In this document: positions 13,906-14,050 of the stretch, one piece after another | Layout: each line of letters opens with the position of its first letter | Numbering within the stretch: position 1 is the stretch's first letter | Assembly (NCBI GenBank): GCA_017508315.1 | Contig: JAFVZE010000040.1 | Coordinates: 1-14,050 of the forward strand | DNA length: 14,050 nt | Reading direction: 5' to 3' | Source of the DNA: Kiritimatiellia bacterium | GTDB lineage: Bacteria > Verrucomicrobiota > Kiritimatiellia > RFP12 > UBA1067 | Notes under the pieces: model-generated | Told to the model about the DNA's origin: nothing | Database searches by the model: none | Seen by the model: the letters and a program-made list of their open reading frames with translations, nothing else | Made by a program: the position numbers and the translations under genes

Positions 13906-14050
13906 TCAAAATCTGACTCTGCAGCCGATATACCACATGGCGCCGCCTATCGGATAACCGGGATAATATTCATATTTTTCGCCGGTGAAATTCTCGATCG
14001 CGGCGTATATTTCCCCTTCCGTCGGCAGAAACGGTTCAAGCGGCACGGCA
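13906..14050 (-). CDS. TonB-dependent outer-membrane receptor, C-terminal end only
   Basis: The last 47 codons of a gene entering from the right edge, stop TGA at 13908-13906. The peptide has EIYAAIENFTGEKYEYYPGY (13-32) and ends GGAMWYIGCRVRF. This matches the closing strands of TonB-dependent receptors, whose last two strands usually read as a variant of V-N-L-F-(D/G)-K-x-Y-E-x-x-P-G-Y-P and end in a terminal Phe, the barrel-assembly signal. Such receptors import iron chelates, cobalamin or glycans across the outer membrane; the substrate cannot be told from this fragment. It is separate from the secretion operon, whose promoter begins within 20 nt of its stop. Confidence 0.8.
   Translation of the reverse strand, partial: AVPLEPFLPTEGEIYAAIENFTGEKYEYYPGYPIGGAMWYIGCRVRF

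Noticed and set aside
13896..13906. Possible terminator after the TonB receptor: AGCC-GAT-GGCT followed by TTTATT on the minus strand
   Set aside because: The stem is only 4 bp, overlaps the stop codon and runs into the sct -35 box; too weak to call.
1..14050. CRISPR arrays, tRNA or rRNA genes, insertion sequences, attachment sites
   Set aside because: None was seen on reading through; no regular spaced repeats, transposase motifs or tRNA-like cloverleaf sequences.

Overview
The window reads as a chromosomal piece of a Gram-negative bacterium of the PVC superphylum, most likely Kiritimatiellota or Lentisphaerota. This is an inference from gene content. There is a TonB-dependent receptor tail, which needs an outer membrane. 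There is a secreted DUF4838 protein, a secreted SUMF1-type protein with an N-terminal beta-rich extension, and a GntR-type regulator with a LacI-like sensor; all three are common in those phyla. No 16S rRNA or other marker gene is present to settle the taxonomy.

Layout from left to right. (1) Positions 1-4952, all minus strand: a DUF4838 glycosidase-like secreted protein (4952 to 2637), an 89-residue exported protein coupled to it by an ATGA overlap (2640-2371), an exported SUMF1/FGE-like protein (2325-1057), and a GntR/LacI-hybrid regulator that runs off the left edge (1008 to below 1). Spacing is tight (4-nt overlap, 45 nt, 48 nt), so they may form one carbohydrate-related operon. It would start from a perfect-consensus sigma-70 promoter overlaid with TTGTCC/GGGACAA repeats. 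(2) Positions 5031-5522, plus strand: an ECF sigma factor divergent from that operon, with an extended -10 promoter and almost no leader. (3) Positions 5627-13795, minus strand: a 12-gene type III secretion cluster in the order sctJ, a TPR-like gene, sctK-like, sctL, sctN, sctO, sctP, sctQ, sctR, sctS, sctT, sctU. Every junction is an overlap, an abutment or a gap of at most 11 nt, and most starts have a strong Shine-Dalgarno. (4) Positions 13796-13905: a promoter and a nested set of palindromes in front of sctJ. (5) Positions 13906-14050: the 3' end of a TonB-dependent receptor gene.

Within the secretion cluster, sctJ supplies the inner-membrane ring lipoprotein. sctK-like, sctL, sctN, sctO and sctQ supply the cytoplasmic sorting platform, ATPase and stalk. 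sctP supplies the needle-length/substrate-switch protein, and sctR-S-T-U the export gate with the autocleaving switch protein. The export-gate protein SctV, secretin SctC, ring protein SctD, needle SctF, inner rod SctI, translocators and effectors are not here. Both flanks are closed by unrelated genes, so they must be encoded elsewhere or be absent.

No gene-free stretch exceeds 300 bases. The longest gaps are 13796-13905 (promoter and palindromes), 5523-5626 (between convergent genes; I see no terminator or other signal) and 4953-5030 (divergent promoters). By eye the secretion cluster is richer in G+C than the DUF4838/SUMF1 block; I did not compute this.
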